DNA of 55,880 bases, taken from an uncultured Flavobacteriales bacterium. GTDB lineage: Bacteria; Bacteroidota; Bacteroidia; Flavobacteriales_D; Sanyastnellaceae. Numbering within the stretch: the first letter of the stretch is position 1; each line of letters begins with the position of its first letter. The stretch is taken from contig CALLLH010000029.1 of NCBI GenBank assembly GCA_938082505.1, positions 1-55,880 of the forward strand. The letters run 5' to 3'. The position numbers and the translations under genes are program-made. Positions 13,501 through 18,470 of this stretch are shown here, piece by piece. The notes beneath the pieces are model-generated. The model made no database searches and was not told the origin of the DNA. It saw only the letters and a list, made by a program, of their open reading frames with translations.

Positions 13501-14746
13501 TACCCTGTACTTCGAAAGTGACAGTGCGGGATACGGTGCCAAGCTTGTTCGCCTTGTGGAGCATGATGCCGGCGACCTTGCGGGCATGACGACCTATCGC
13601 TTGTACATCACCACGCAGACTGCGGATGACAAACTGTCCAGTGTCTTTGGAAACGGCGACCTTCCGCTCAACCTCAACACGTCCACGACGTGGTACCAGG
13701 ATCCGATCGGCTCCAACTACGGCTCGTCCATCAATCCGCTCCTCTTTGCGGTAATTCCGACACTCCCGTATGACAGCTGGGTGACGATCGGCATCGACCA
13801 GGTGCCCAACCTCGCCCTCGGTCAAGGGGAAGTCCAGGGTGTCAGCAGTCCGGGCCAGAACTGGCTTGCGGCCTTCTCGGCCGGAGGCGGTATCGACATC
13901 GATGACGCTACGGGTGGTGCTTGGTTCGTGACCAATGATGTGACCAATGGCATTGCCGGTGACGGTCTGGACATTCTCGTCGGCCAATTCACCACGGACG
14001 GTGTCGTCACGGGTACGGTCAACTTCCAGCTTTTCTTGGAGGGCGATCCCAACGTGGACATCCGTCCTTCGGTCAGCTTCTCTTCGGAGGGCATGGCCTC
14101 CAGCCTGCTCTCGTTGTGCGGTTGTACGGTCGAGGGTGCGGAGAACTACGATCCGAATGCCCTCTATGACGATGGATCCTGCCTCAGCGGTCCGGGCTGC
14201 ACGTATTCCACGGCGTCGAATTACGATCCGAACGCGGGGTATGATGACGGATCCTGTCTCTTCGAGGGGTGCACGGTGGATTACTTCCGCAACTACACGA
14301 CCTATGCCAATGTCGACGCCGGCAACTGCAGCGATGCGCCGCCTTGTCCCGACTCCAATGGTGACGGTATGATCGGTGCGTTGGAGCTGACTGACCTGCT
14401 GGTCTTCTACAACACCGATGGAGGTGGGTGTGGCATCTTCACCGCGTTGTCGCCGGCCGAAATGGGGGTGCTCCCCTGTGCTTTCCCCGGCGCGGAGTGT
14501 GGCGAGACAGGATGCATCTATCCCAATGCGGTCAACTACGATCCGAGCGCCATCGAGGATGATGGTTCATGCTACTGGAGCGGTTGTACCGATCCGGCGA
14601 TGCAGAACTACCAGCCGCTGGCCAACCTCGACGATGGCACCTGCGTGGCCCCCATTTGCTGGGACTTCGACTTCAACGGCTCCGTGGGCATCCAGGACCT
14701 CCTGGACCTCTTGTTGCTGTTCAACTCATCCTGCGGAGCGGAATGA
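1574..14746 (+). CDS. Giant secreted cysteine-rich repeat protein (GCTD-repeat/TSP3-like/dockerin-like)
   Basis: A 4390-residue protein. The ATG at 1574 is chosen because it begins a Sec signal peptide (hydrophobic core, cleavage after AFAYG); a TTG nine codons upstream would bury it. In order: large domain copy 1 (about residues 20-208); GCTD units; a cupredoxin fold (about 315-421) without copper Cys/His; large domain copies 2 (about 621-812), 3 (1260-1451), 4 (2427-2611) and 5 (3985-4176); and two dockerin-like EF loops (about 4256-4280 and 4361-4390). Between them lie about 113 GCTDPxAxNYDxxAxxDDGSC units by hand count and 12 loops of the type CDGNCLNDADGDGVCDEDE, resembling thrombospondin type 3 calcium sites. 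The large domain is marked by YDSWVTxG, SPxQxW and DDxTGGAWFVT. Cysteines number well over 250. I know GCTD repeats as recurrent in marine Bacteroidota surface proteins, with no established function. No type IX sorting domain is visible. A calcium-stabilised, disulfide-linked surface rod or adhesin is inference. Confidence 0.9.
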   Translation: MNRLTTLLLCLVSAAFAYGQDASYGLSVEVIAEHETGLLAGMTTYRVYMDCVYADDIVSSVSGDAIFPMDLTTTTSFYQDALGAATPNAVNPLLFGFFPDLEYDSWVTVGIFQQPNGSLNEGEISTVESPTQSWVLPFESGENLIMDDATGGAWFVTQNYSNGLAGDDLKVLLAQLTTDGDISGTLLVQVFEQGVGASDLRFHLSFDGTNGSGAAGCTDPNADNYNSGAAEDDGSCLYGGCTDAAACNFDATANDDDGSCTYADPFRNCDGNCLSDTDGDGFCDEEEVSGCTDETAWNYDAAATEEDGGCIYFNACGIDADAVVMVSSFDYDPGILNLDVGATVVWVNVGGLHNVNATTNQLTGQPFNNPQPFTIPAVLGSPQGTCLGSFTFSVPGIYNYNSSVSNQASLGMVGTIVIGTGGCMDADATNYDATAEFDDGSCIFSGCTDNTASNYDPNAQIDNGTCLYPGCTDPEAANYDATANDNDGSCLYLGCTDAAAANFDDAANTDDGSCIYLGCTDPTACNYDATADTDDGSCLDALGTFGLDYLDCDGNCLNDADADGVCDEDEIPGCDDTAACNYDAAATDNDGTCDYCTCSGGGGDTTWVVGDTLTRLTFTDDTMGYALDVDWVTTHTSGVLDGLSTYRLYLVVNDASDKLSSCYGNVTNPLVIESTTGFHQDPIGSTFGTGINPLLLPAFPDIAYDSWVTIGLDGSPGPGYSSIQSAQSPNQNWIASFDAGGELRMDDAVGGAWFVTSSNLNGVPDADLRVLVAQFSTSGVVSGSLPVQVFPFGDGSNEERAAFTFTTEGLGQPELTAVVGTGGDGGNSCGCTDPAADNYDATADFEDGTCLFFGCTSPNALNFDAGANADDGSCVIPGCTNPLADNYDAEANQNDGSCILSGCTYSDAANYDPTANNDDGSCIYYGCTDPGADNFDPTANADDGGCMYLGCTDPEANNYDAGANQNDGTCEYLGCTIPVASNFDPDANVDDGSCQFPGCTDPNGTNYDPTANVDDGSCILEGCLDPGASNYDAGANTDDGSCTYPGCTDTGASNFDPAANLDDGTCLFPGCLDSDAVNYDAGANVDDGSCQYGGCVDPEASNYDPTADLDDGTCIYPGCTDAAASNYDPNANQADGSCLYPGCTDETAVNYDVIANDDDGSCLFGGCLDPGACNYDVTADLEDGSCTYPSSIYLDCDGNCLNDADGDGVCDEDEFSGCTDPTACNYDAGMTEDDGSCDYCSCASEGTAGLDVLDYSTDQPGYGLRLERVQDHVGGPLDGMTTWRISAVVSHADDQLSSAYGNEELPLQIASTAPFYQDPFGSTFASGVNPLLLPAFPDLAFDSWVTIGVDGTPDAGAGEGAIQSAQSPNQNWIIGFDSGGEILMDDPTGGAWFVTNVYTNGIAGDDLTVLLGQFTTAGEMTGTLNYQIFVQGDGTNDVRATASFSTADMAGTPGPACGCTDASADNYDATAVHDDGSCETAGCTDSAADNFNASANVDDGSCVFSGCTDSAAFNYDPAANSDDGTCIYFGCTNPDAENYDPQANFDNGSCVILGCTISGAENYDPQATDNDGSCIFAGCMNPDASNYDPLATIDDGSCVVPGCTNPDATNYNPDATFNNGTCVFFGCTDVAACNFDALALTDDGSCVYPLDLYESAEYDCNGDCLVDTDGDGICDAFEVPGCTDWLACNYTGATDDDGSCEYTSCAGCDDPEADNYDATALIPDSGLCEYFGCTNAAADNFDAGANVDDGSCLFSGCTDPDADNYDPQANVDTNCIYLGCVNPAADNYDPTANTNDGSCVFSGCTDPEADNYDPQANSDSNCIYLGCLDATASNFDPSANTDDGSCAYLGCTDGGACNYDADANADDGSCTYPDSSSLDCNGDCLQDTDGDGVCNPDEVAGCLVPGACNYDPNATDGGVVCDYSSCAGCTDPTADNYDPTATLPSGNCQYLGCTDATADNFSPGANVDDGSCSFGGCTDPAAYNYDDNASADDGSCLYAGCVDPDACNFDPEADTDDGTCTYPAPEYNCLGYCLQDYDGDGVCDPFETSGCTAPSACNYDPAATENNGTCEWISCVGCTDAAADNYVPTAVTDDGSCEFGGCTDPSAVNYETQATYNDGNCLYAGCLDNGACNFTAGANFNDGSCEYLSCAGCMITIACNYDPTASIFSSEVCDFSSCCGDPAADNYDPGISSFLVDGCVYGGSPGSVSGVGCDLPFACNFGDPVNDCEFESCAGCLEDGACNYDPDATLAITCLYPEDLYDVDFVDCDGGCLNDSNGNGLCDEIEPAGCTDPAACNTSLTASFDDGSCEYASCGGCTNVSACNYDAAATFNDGSCDFASCAGCSNPVACNYDANVTIEDGTCIYAQPEYDCAGNCLEDTDGDGICDAFDEPVFGCDDASACNFDALATDNDGSCDYCSCFITTSDTEGYGVDVEVHAVDGVPGFTTYRIYATTAGPTDFVSAVTGWTGTPLEVSTTGTFWQSGVGGVTPSVITDLLIGFIPDLAYDSWVTVGLDHKANASAGEEDAATVSGISPSWTVAFEDGGDIQINDGTGGGWYVLNSAVNGVAGDDQRVLLGQFTTDGDLSGSMRIQVFPDGDTQMDLRYVATFGAPDCGCTDPSALNPDPNAAYDDGSCEYPGCTDPTADNYDAGADVNDGSCLYSGCTDPAADNYDPQATIFDGSCLFFGCTDPLAGNYDPLANTNDGSCDYAGCTSPTAANYNPTATVDDGSCLFEGCTDSSAANFDPGANSDDGTCLFLGCTNPAADNFDPGANLDNGSCVVSGCTDEAADNFDSGANNEDGSCQYLGCTDVTADNFDADANADDGSCLFGGCTQMGACNYDPSANNDDGTCTFPEDLFGADNVDCAGVCINDTDGDGVCDEDEILGCTDSGACNYDASATDEDGSCESLSCSGCTDAAADNYDATATIDDGSCILSGCTYPTATNYNADATVEDGSCTFGGCTNPAAINYSALADVDNGSCILLGCTDPAAINFDPDATLDDNSCQVYGCTNPLAVNFASNAVIDDGSCIIAGCTNPLAINYSALATIDNGSCIVLGCTNPAADNYEAGANIDDGSCVIGGCTLSFATNYNPAASYDDGSCIIYGCTDPVALNFNFLATLDNGSCLFAGCMDPEADNYNPDATFDTGICTYLGCTDASAANYDAGANSDDGSCLYPGCTDASASNFDAGANADDGSCVYLGCTDASACNFDAAANEDDGSCDFASCLGCTDEAACDYDAEATQDDGSCSYPVDLYGVAWLDCAGACLNDADVDGVCDEEEVPGCTNPIAVNFDSAATDEDGSCQIEGCTDTTASNFDAGANLDDGSCLYPGCTDVEADNFDSGANTDDGSCLYFGCTDAGADNFDAGANSDDGSCLYHGCTDAEADNYDAGANFDDGSCLYHGCMDTEADNYDAGANFDDGSCLYHGCTDPEADNYDVGANFDDGSCLYYGCIDGEADNYDAGANFDDGTCEYFGCTDPAASNYDAGANVEDGSCTYPGCTDAFADNYDPGANLEDGSCQYLGCTDSAAINYDDFANVDDGTCLFLGCTDPEADNYDPNANYDSGACEYLGCTNPNADNYDPDANVDDGFCVLMGCTDPEAANYDAEANTNDGTCLYGGCIDPAYLEYDATADVDDGSCVNLIVEGCTDPGFTEFDSAANVDDGSCATAVVEGCTDPNFLEYDPNANTFDGSCATPVIEGCMDPDYIEYVAEANTDDGSCTNLVVFGCTDAGFLEFDAAANTEDGSCATPVVLGCLEPGACNFNADANTLDTCDYPIDLYGVDHVDCDGQCFNDSDGDQVCDEDEVPGCMDDTAVNYDAAATDEDGSCLYGGCTNNQYLEFDIDADVDDGSCTTLIELGCTDPDYIEYNPFANLDNGTCLTLIVYGCIDPAACNYSGGYNTDDGSCIYAEDIYGSSFVDCYGACLNDVDGDGVCDENEVTGCTDPEACNYSPSITEDDGSCDYCSCYEPEVVPGPDTLYFESDSAGYGAKLVRLVEHDAGDLAGMTTYRLYITTQTADDKLSSVFGNGDLPLNLNTSTTWYQDPIGSNYGSSINPLLFAVIPTLPYDSWVTIGIDQVPNLALGQGEVQGVSSPGQNWLAAFSAGGGIDIDDATGGAWFVTNDVTNGIAGDGLDILVGQFTTDGVVTGTVNFQLFLEGDPNVDIRPSVSFSSEGMASSLLSLCGCTVEGAENYDPNALYDDGSCLSGPGCTYSTASNYDPNAGYDDGSCLFEGCTVDYFRNYTTYANVDAGNCSDAPPCPDSNGDGMIGALELTDLLVFYNTDGGGCGIFTALSPAEMGVLPCAFPGAECGETGCIYPNAVNYDPSAIEDDGSCYWSGCTDPAMQNYQPLANLDDGTCVAPICWDFDFNGSVGIQDLLDLLLLFNSSCGAE
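11636..11995 (+). repeat. Five near-identical 72-nt tandem units within the giant gene
   Basis: Five consecutive units occupy exactly 360 bases (5 x 72). The protein segment NYDAGANFDDGSCLYHGC recurs almost unchanged. Over the shared NYDAGANFDDGSCLYHGC stretch the second and third units (starting 11708 and 11780) differ only at synonymous C/T positions. This contrasts with the diverged rest of the array and points to recent duplication or recombination. Confidence 0.85.
12428..12832 (+). repeat. Five 81-nt variant units (FLEYD subtype) within the giant gene
   Basis: Five consecutive units of exactly 27 codons (405 bases). They replace the usual AxNYD core with an aromatic-x-E-aromatic core (YLEYD, FTEFD, FLEYD, YIEYV, FLEFD) and carry a longer hydrophobic tail (for example NLIVE or TPVVL) before the next GC. 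Two more units of the subtype follow at about 13067-13230. Confidence 0.85.
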
Positions 14747-14773
14747 CCAAAACCGCCCATTAGCTTCGCATAG

Positions 14774-14808
14774 AAGGGCGCTTCCAATTGGAGGCGCCTT
14801 TCTTTTTT
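14774..14808 (+). terminator. Rho-independent terminator after the giant gene
   Basis: A GC-rich inverted repeat (ggcgcttcc / ggaggcgcc, one G-U pair) around a four-base AATT loop, followed by a T-rich run (tttctttttt). It lies about 30 bases after the stop codon, so the giant gene is probably transcribed alone. Confidence 0.8.
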
Positions 14809-14883
14809 GCGCCATGTTCCCAAGGGCGGATGCCTCCATTGGAATGCACGACCCCTTGAATGCTGCTCGAGGCCCTTCAGGGA

Positions 14884-14913
14884 TTGCATTGCGACGTCCC
14901 GAGGCTAGTTTCG
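14884..14913 (+). promoter_or_regulatory. Candidate Bacteroidota-type promoter for the propeller-like secreted protein
   Basis: TTG at 14884-14886 and TAGTTTCG at 14906-14913, separated by exactly 19 bases. The second element matches TAnnTTTG at all but one position. The predicted start of transcription is about 12 bases before the ATG at 14932. Motif match only. Confidence 0.42.
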
Positions 14914-14931
14914 CAGTCATATTCCCATTGC

Positions 14932-16158
14932 ATGCGATTCGTTTTTCCCTTGTTCCGTCCTTTCGTCCTGATGACCATCATGGCTTGGGGTTCATCCTTT
15001 GTTGCATCGGCCCAGGATCGGGCCTTTGTGCTCTGTGAGGGTGCCCAGGATTTTTATTCGGGGGACATCCTGGAATCCCCGAGGGTGGGGGCCATCGATT
15101 TGACCCAGGAGGAACCCGGTTTCGAGGTCCTGCATGTTTTCGAGGGACAGGGCTTTGCCAGCGACCTTGTGGTCAATGCGGACGGCACCGAGTTGTATGT
15201 GGCCGCGGATGATGTGGTCTATCGGTTGGACGCCCAGACCGGTTCTGTCCTCGCCGAACAGCCCTTGCAGGGCGCGCGCCGTCTCGCATTGGAAGGAGCA
15301 CGGTTGTTCGTGAGCCGAGGCGATTACGATCCGATGACGTGGACTTCCGTCCCCTTTGACCATTACCTCGTCGCCCTCGATGCGGAGAGCCTCGCCTGGG
15401 ATGCCGGTTGGGTCGCGGATGGCGCTGCGGGACCGGCGTGGGCCAGTGAAGGGTTGTGCGTGGACAATGGGGGGTTGTTCGTCGGCATCAACAACGCCTT
15501 TGCCTATGGAGAGGAGGTGGGGCTCATCGGCCGTGTCGATCTGGTGTCGGGAGCCTATTCCGAAGTGGACCTCGGTGAGGATGGCCTCAATCCCGTGCAC
15601 CTGTTCGCCGCGGAAGGAGGGGGCGTGGTCTCGGTCAATGCCCGTCAATACGATGGAACTTCACTGAGCCGACGCGAGGAAGGCGGAGCGGTGATGACGG
15701 CTGTCGTAGCCGATGTCACGGCAGGGTGCGGGGCAGCCGCCTGGCACGACGGTGGTGTCCTGTATCAGGTCTATGGTGAGGCCGGCTTCCGCAAGGCGGA
15801 TGGCCAGAGTCTGGAGGCCGCGGAAGGATGGACGGGCAATGGCAATCCGGTGTACTCGATGGCGATTGTGCCCCAGGGTCAGGCCTTGTTGGGCATGACG
15901 GATTTCGCCACTTCAGGTTCCGTGGAGCTTTGGGGCCTGGATGGCGACATGGTCTGGTCTTTGGAAGTGGGCATTTCACCCGGCAGGATTGTCGTGGTTT
16001 CGGGCACTTCGGATGTGCCGGACGTCTCCGCACCACGGGGCACCGTCGTCGGCACCTTTGACCTGCTCGGACGCCCCATGGCCTCCGGGGCCACGGGAAT
16101 GGCCATACAGCTCTGGTCCGATGGGCGGGTCACCAAGACATTCAGGACAGCCGATTGA
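14932..16158 (+). CDS. Secreted beta-propeller-like protein with a type A-like T9SS sorting domain
   Basis: A 408-residue protein. The ATG at 14932 starts a clear signal peptide (ending SSFVASAQ), whereas an in-frame extension of 24 codons would precede it. The middle has repeated blade-like strands such as VVNADGTELYVAADDVVYRLDA, and GLCVDNGGLFVGINNAF, as in YncE/quinoprotein-type propellers; I do not recognise a precise family. The C-terminus reads GTFDLLGRPMASG followed by GMAIQLWSDGRVTKTF, which resembles the type A sorting domain of type IX secretion cargo (consensus like DLLGRxV then a final strand before a basic end). It is therefore probably exported through the outer membrane and released or anchored. 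Ligand and role are unknown. It is transcribed after the giant gene's terminator, so it is a separate unit. Confidence 0.75.
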   Translation: MRFVFPLFRPFVLMTIMAWGSSFVASAQDRAFVLCEGAQDFYSGDILESPRVGAIDLTQEEPGFEVLHVFEGQGFASDLVVNADGTELYVAADDVVYRLDAQTGSVLAEQPLQGARRLALEGARLFVSRGDYDPMTWTSVPFDHYLVALDAESLAWDAGWVADGAAGPAWASEGLCVDNGGLFVGINNAFAYGEEVGLIGRVDLVSGAYSEVDLGEDGLNPVHLFAAEGGGVVSVNARQYDGTSLSRREEGGAVMTAVVADVTAGCGAAAWHDGGVLYQVYGEAGFRKADGQSLEAAEGWTGNGNPVYSMAIVPQGQALLGMTDFATSGSVELWGLDGDMVWSLEVGISPGRIVVVSGTSDVPDVSAPRGTVVGTFDLLGRPMASGATGMAIQLWSDGRVTKTFRTAD

Positions 16159-16188
16159 TTCGGCGGGCGGTTCATCCCGACGCGGTGC

Positions 16189-16587
16189 TCAGCCGAACAG
16201 GGAGTCCACGCCGTAATATTTCGCGGTCGTATTGAGCAGGCTCTTGTGGGCCCGTTCCATGGACGGCATGTTCCCCTCGGATTCGAAGGTGAACCACTTT
16301 CCTGTGAAGCAGGAGTGTCCTTGATGCTGCGATTCGCGTCCCTGCATGATGGACTTCATTCGGCATCCGTTGAGGTGGGGCAAGTGCCGGGCAAGGAATT
16401 CATCCAACCCCACTTCGACGGGGAAGACGTACTCCCTTTCGAACCAGGTTCTCTCCGGTTTCCAATTGTTGCCGGACCAACGCAGCTCAAGCTGTGGGAC
16501 CTTGCTGTGGACGTGCAGCAGGTCTCCCTGCTGCTCCAAGGTGTAGACCGCCCCAGATATGGTTTCGTGACGGTAACTGATTCGCAT
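16189..16587 (-). CDS. Hypothetical protein
   Basis: A 132-residue protein I do not recognise. It is rich in aromatic and charged residues (for example ELRWSGNNWKPERTWFEREY), and has no signal peptide or membrane segment. The ATG at 16587 is the first in frame. It lies 96 bases downstream of the asparagine synthase gene on the same strand, so the two may share a transcript. Codon use resembles the neighbours, which supports a real gene, but a longer reading frame overlaps it on the opposite strand and there is no family evidence. Confidence 0.55.
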   Translation of the reverse strand: MRISYRHETISGAVYTLEQQGDLLHVHSKVPQLELRWSGNNWKPERTWFEREYVFPVEVGLDEFLARHLPHLNGCRMKSIMQGRESQHQGHSCFTGKWFTFESEGNMPSMERAHKSLLNTTAKYYGVDSLFG

Positions 16588-16683
16588 ATTGAAGGATACG
16601 CATTCTCGGTCGAATCCAATGCCCTTCTGCGAAATGGTGGTCCGGGAGGGTCTTTTCGGGCCGTGGTTCGGTGGCCCTTGGAA

Positions 16684-18357
16684 TCAGTCCGTTGTGTAGG
16701 CGTCGTTGTGGATGCCTCCCACGGCCCGACCACTGGGGTCGATGTTGTTCTTGAGCCGGGCATCCCATTCGAGTGCTTTTTCCGTACTGCACGCGACACT
16801 CTTGCCTCCGGGCACCGTGGCCGCTGCGGCTGCGGAAGGAAAATGCTCCTCGAAGATCCTGCGATAGAAGTACCCTTCCTTGGTGGCCGGAGGATGGAGG
16901 GGGAAGCGAACGGCGGCACGCTCCATTTCCTCGTCGGTCACGTGGGCATCGGCATGGTCCCTCAATCCATCGATCCAGCCATAGCCTACACCATCGCTGA
17001 ACTGTTCTTTCTGACGGTTGAGGATGGCATCGGGCACATACCCTTCGAAGGCCTTTCGGATGACCGCCTTCTCGATGCGTCCTGCGCCCCCCATCTTTTC
17101 TGCGGGATCGAGTGTCATGGCGTAATCGATGAACTCCCGGTCGAGGAAGGGGACCCGGGCTTCGATGCCCCAAGCCATCATGGACTTGTTGGCGCGGGCA
17201 CAGTCGAACTGATGGAGGCCCAGTACTTTACGGACGGTCTCCTCATGGAATTCCTGAGCGTCAGGTGCCATGTGGAAATACAGATATCCCCCGAACAATT
17301 CATCGGCGCCTTCACCACTCAGCACCATTTTGATGCCCATGGCCTTGATCTTGCGTGCCATCAGGAACATGGGCGTGGAGGCCCGTATGGTCGTGACGTC
17401 ATAAGTCTCGATGTGGCGGATGACTTCAGACAGGGCGTCGATGCCCTCCTGTATGGTGAAGTGCAAACCGTGGTGAACGGTGCCGATGGCCTCGGCCACT
17501 TCCTCCGCTGCGGCCAGGTCGGGTGACCCCTCCAATCCAATCGAGAAGCTGTGTACGCGTGGCCACCATGCTTCCGAATTCCCTTCATCATCCACCCTCC
17601 GCGCGGCATGGCGCATCGCAATGGCGGCAATGACCGAGCTGTCCAATCCGCCCGAAATGAGCAATCCGTAGGGGACGTCGCCCATGAGGTGCTTCCGGAC
17701 CGATTCGGTCAGGGCATCGCGCAACTCCTCGGGTTTGTAAGGCGTCTCCGGAAGGGCGCCCTGCATCCATTCCCTGTCGTAGAATCGGGTGGGGGCATCT
17801 TCTCCTTTGGCCCAGACATGACCCGGTGGGAAGAGCCGAACGTCATCGCAAAGTGTGGTCAGGGCCTTCATCTCCGAGGCGACCCAGAGCCGGCCGCCCT
17901 CATCCGTCCCGTAATAGAGGGGAATGATGCCAATGGGATCCCGGGCGATCATCCAATGGTCGTTTTCGGGGTCGTACAGCACGAAGGCGTACATCCCGCT
18001 GAGTTCGTGGACAAGCTCCCTTCCCATGGAGCGGTGCAGGGCGAGGATGACTTCGCAGTCGCTGCCTGATTGGAATGGATACCCTGCGGTCTTGTCCGAG
18101 GACCGCAGTTCCTTGTGGTTGTAAATCTCTCCGTTGACGGCAAGGATGGTGCCCCTTTCCACATCCAGCATCGGTTGTGCGCCGCTCAGGACGTCGACGA
18201 TGGCGAGCCGTTCATGGGCAATGATCGCGCCATCGTGTTCGATGATGCCCGACCAGTCCGGTCCGCGATGTCGCTGGCAGAGTGAGGATTGCAGCACCAG
18301 GGATCGGTCCTGGGGCGTGTCGGGGGTTCGGTTCAGCAGTGCCGTGATGGAACACAT
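16684..18357 (-). CDS. asnB: Asparagine synthase (glutamine-hydrolysing)
   Basis: A 557-residue enzyme, close to the usual length (E. coli AsnB 554). It makes asparagine from aspartate, glutamine and ATP in the cytoplasm. The start is fixed by chemistry: MCSITALL places Cys2, the glutaminase nucleophile of class II amidotransferases, right after the initiator Met. A longer in-frame start 35 codons upstream would block it. The glutaminase domain fills about residues 1-190 (RHRGPDWSG, AVNGEIYNH, FQSGSDCEVI). The synthetase domain has the PP-loop SGGLDSS at 235-241 and the downstream GEGADELFGGY motif. It is divergent from the CSLREA protein gene, with 113 bases between starts. Assignment is confident. 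Confidence 0.96.
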   Translation of the reverse strand: MCSITALLNRTPDTPQDRSLVLQSSLCQRHRGPDWSGIIEHDGAIIAHERLAIVDVLSGAQPMLDVERGTILAVNGEIYNHKELRSSDKTAGYPFQSGSDCEVILALHRSMGRELVHELSGMYAFVLYDPENDHWMIARDPIGIIPLYYGTDEGGRLWVASEMKALTTLCDDVRLFPPGHVWAKGEDAPTRFYDREWMQGALPETPYKPEELRDALTESVRKHLMGDVPYGLLISGGLDSSVIAAIAMRHAARRVDDEGNSEAWWPRVHSFSIGLEGSPDLAAAEEVAEAIGTVHHGLHFTIQEGIDALSEVIRHIETYDVTTIRASTPMFLMARKIKAMGIKMVLSGEGADELFGGYLYFHMAPDAQEFHEETVRKVLGLHQFDCARANKSMMAWGIEARVPFLDREFIDYAMTLDPAEKMGGAGRIEKAVIRKAFEGYVPDAILNRQKEQFSDGVGYGWIDGLRDHADAHVTDEEMERAAVRFPLHPPATKEGYFYRRIFEEHFPSAAAAATVPGGKSVACSTEKALEWDARLKNNIDPSGRAVGGIHNDAYTTD

Positions 18358-18446
18358 GGGCGAGGAAATAGCGTGGGTTCGAAATTCTACAGTCAGGGTG
18401 GATGATTCCGGGGCATCGGCAACCTTTTTCCCATGTTGTCGGTTCG

Positions 18447-18454
18447 TACTTTGC
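18447..18454 (+). promoter_or_regulatory. Candidate -7 element upstream of the CSLREA protein gene
   Basis: TACTTTGC sits 16 bases before the ATG at 18471 and resembles the Bacteroidota -7 element with one T missing. A T-run (18425-18429) lies near the expected -33 position, but no clean TTG is at the right spacing. Weak evidence. Confidence 0.25.
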
Positions 18455-18470
18455 CACCGCACTGCACTCC

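Larger units (their letters stand above)
2219..14656 (+). repeat. Array of about 113 GCTD units (72-nt period, interrupted)
   Basis: Coding repeat. The base unit is 24 codons (72 nt) from one GC dipeptide to the next, with consensus GCTDPxAxNYDxxAxxDDGSC plus a three-residue tail such as LYP. The array is interrupted by 12 TSP3-like loops, one cupredoxin domain, four large domains and one EF loop. Most units are well diverged at the DNA level while Gly, Cys, Asn, Tyr/Phe, Asp and the second Cys stay constant, which suggests an old array under protein-level selection. Confidence 0.9.

Noticed and set aside
2219-14656. The regular repeats as a CRISPR array
   Set aside because: The 72-bp units are in frame, encode a conserved peptide, have no unique spacers between identical repeats and no cas genes nearby.
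14809-14931. tRNA or small RNA gene after the terminator
   Set aside because: No cloverleaf, T-loop GTTCGA-type box or CCA-like end could be found.
16159-16188. Bidirectional terminator between the converging genes
   Set aside because: The only inverted repeat (ttcggc / gccgaa) has a loop of about 30 bases and no T-run.
16246-17526. 426-codon open frame opposite the asparagine synthase and hypothetical genes
   Set aside because: It overlaps a clearly conserved enzyme on the other strand and shows no domain of its own.
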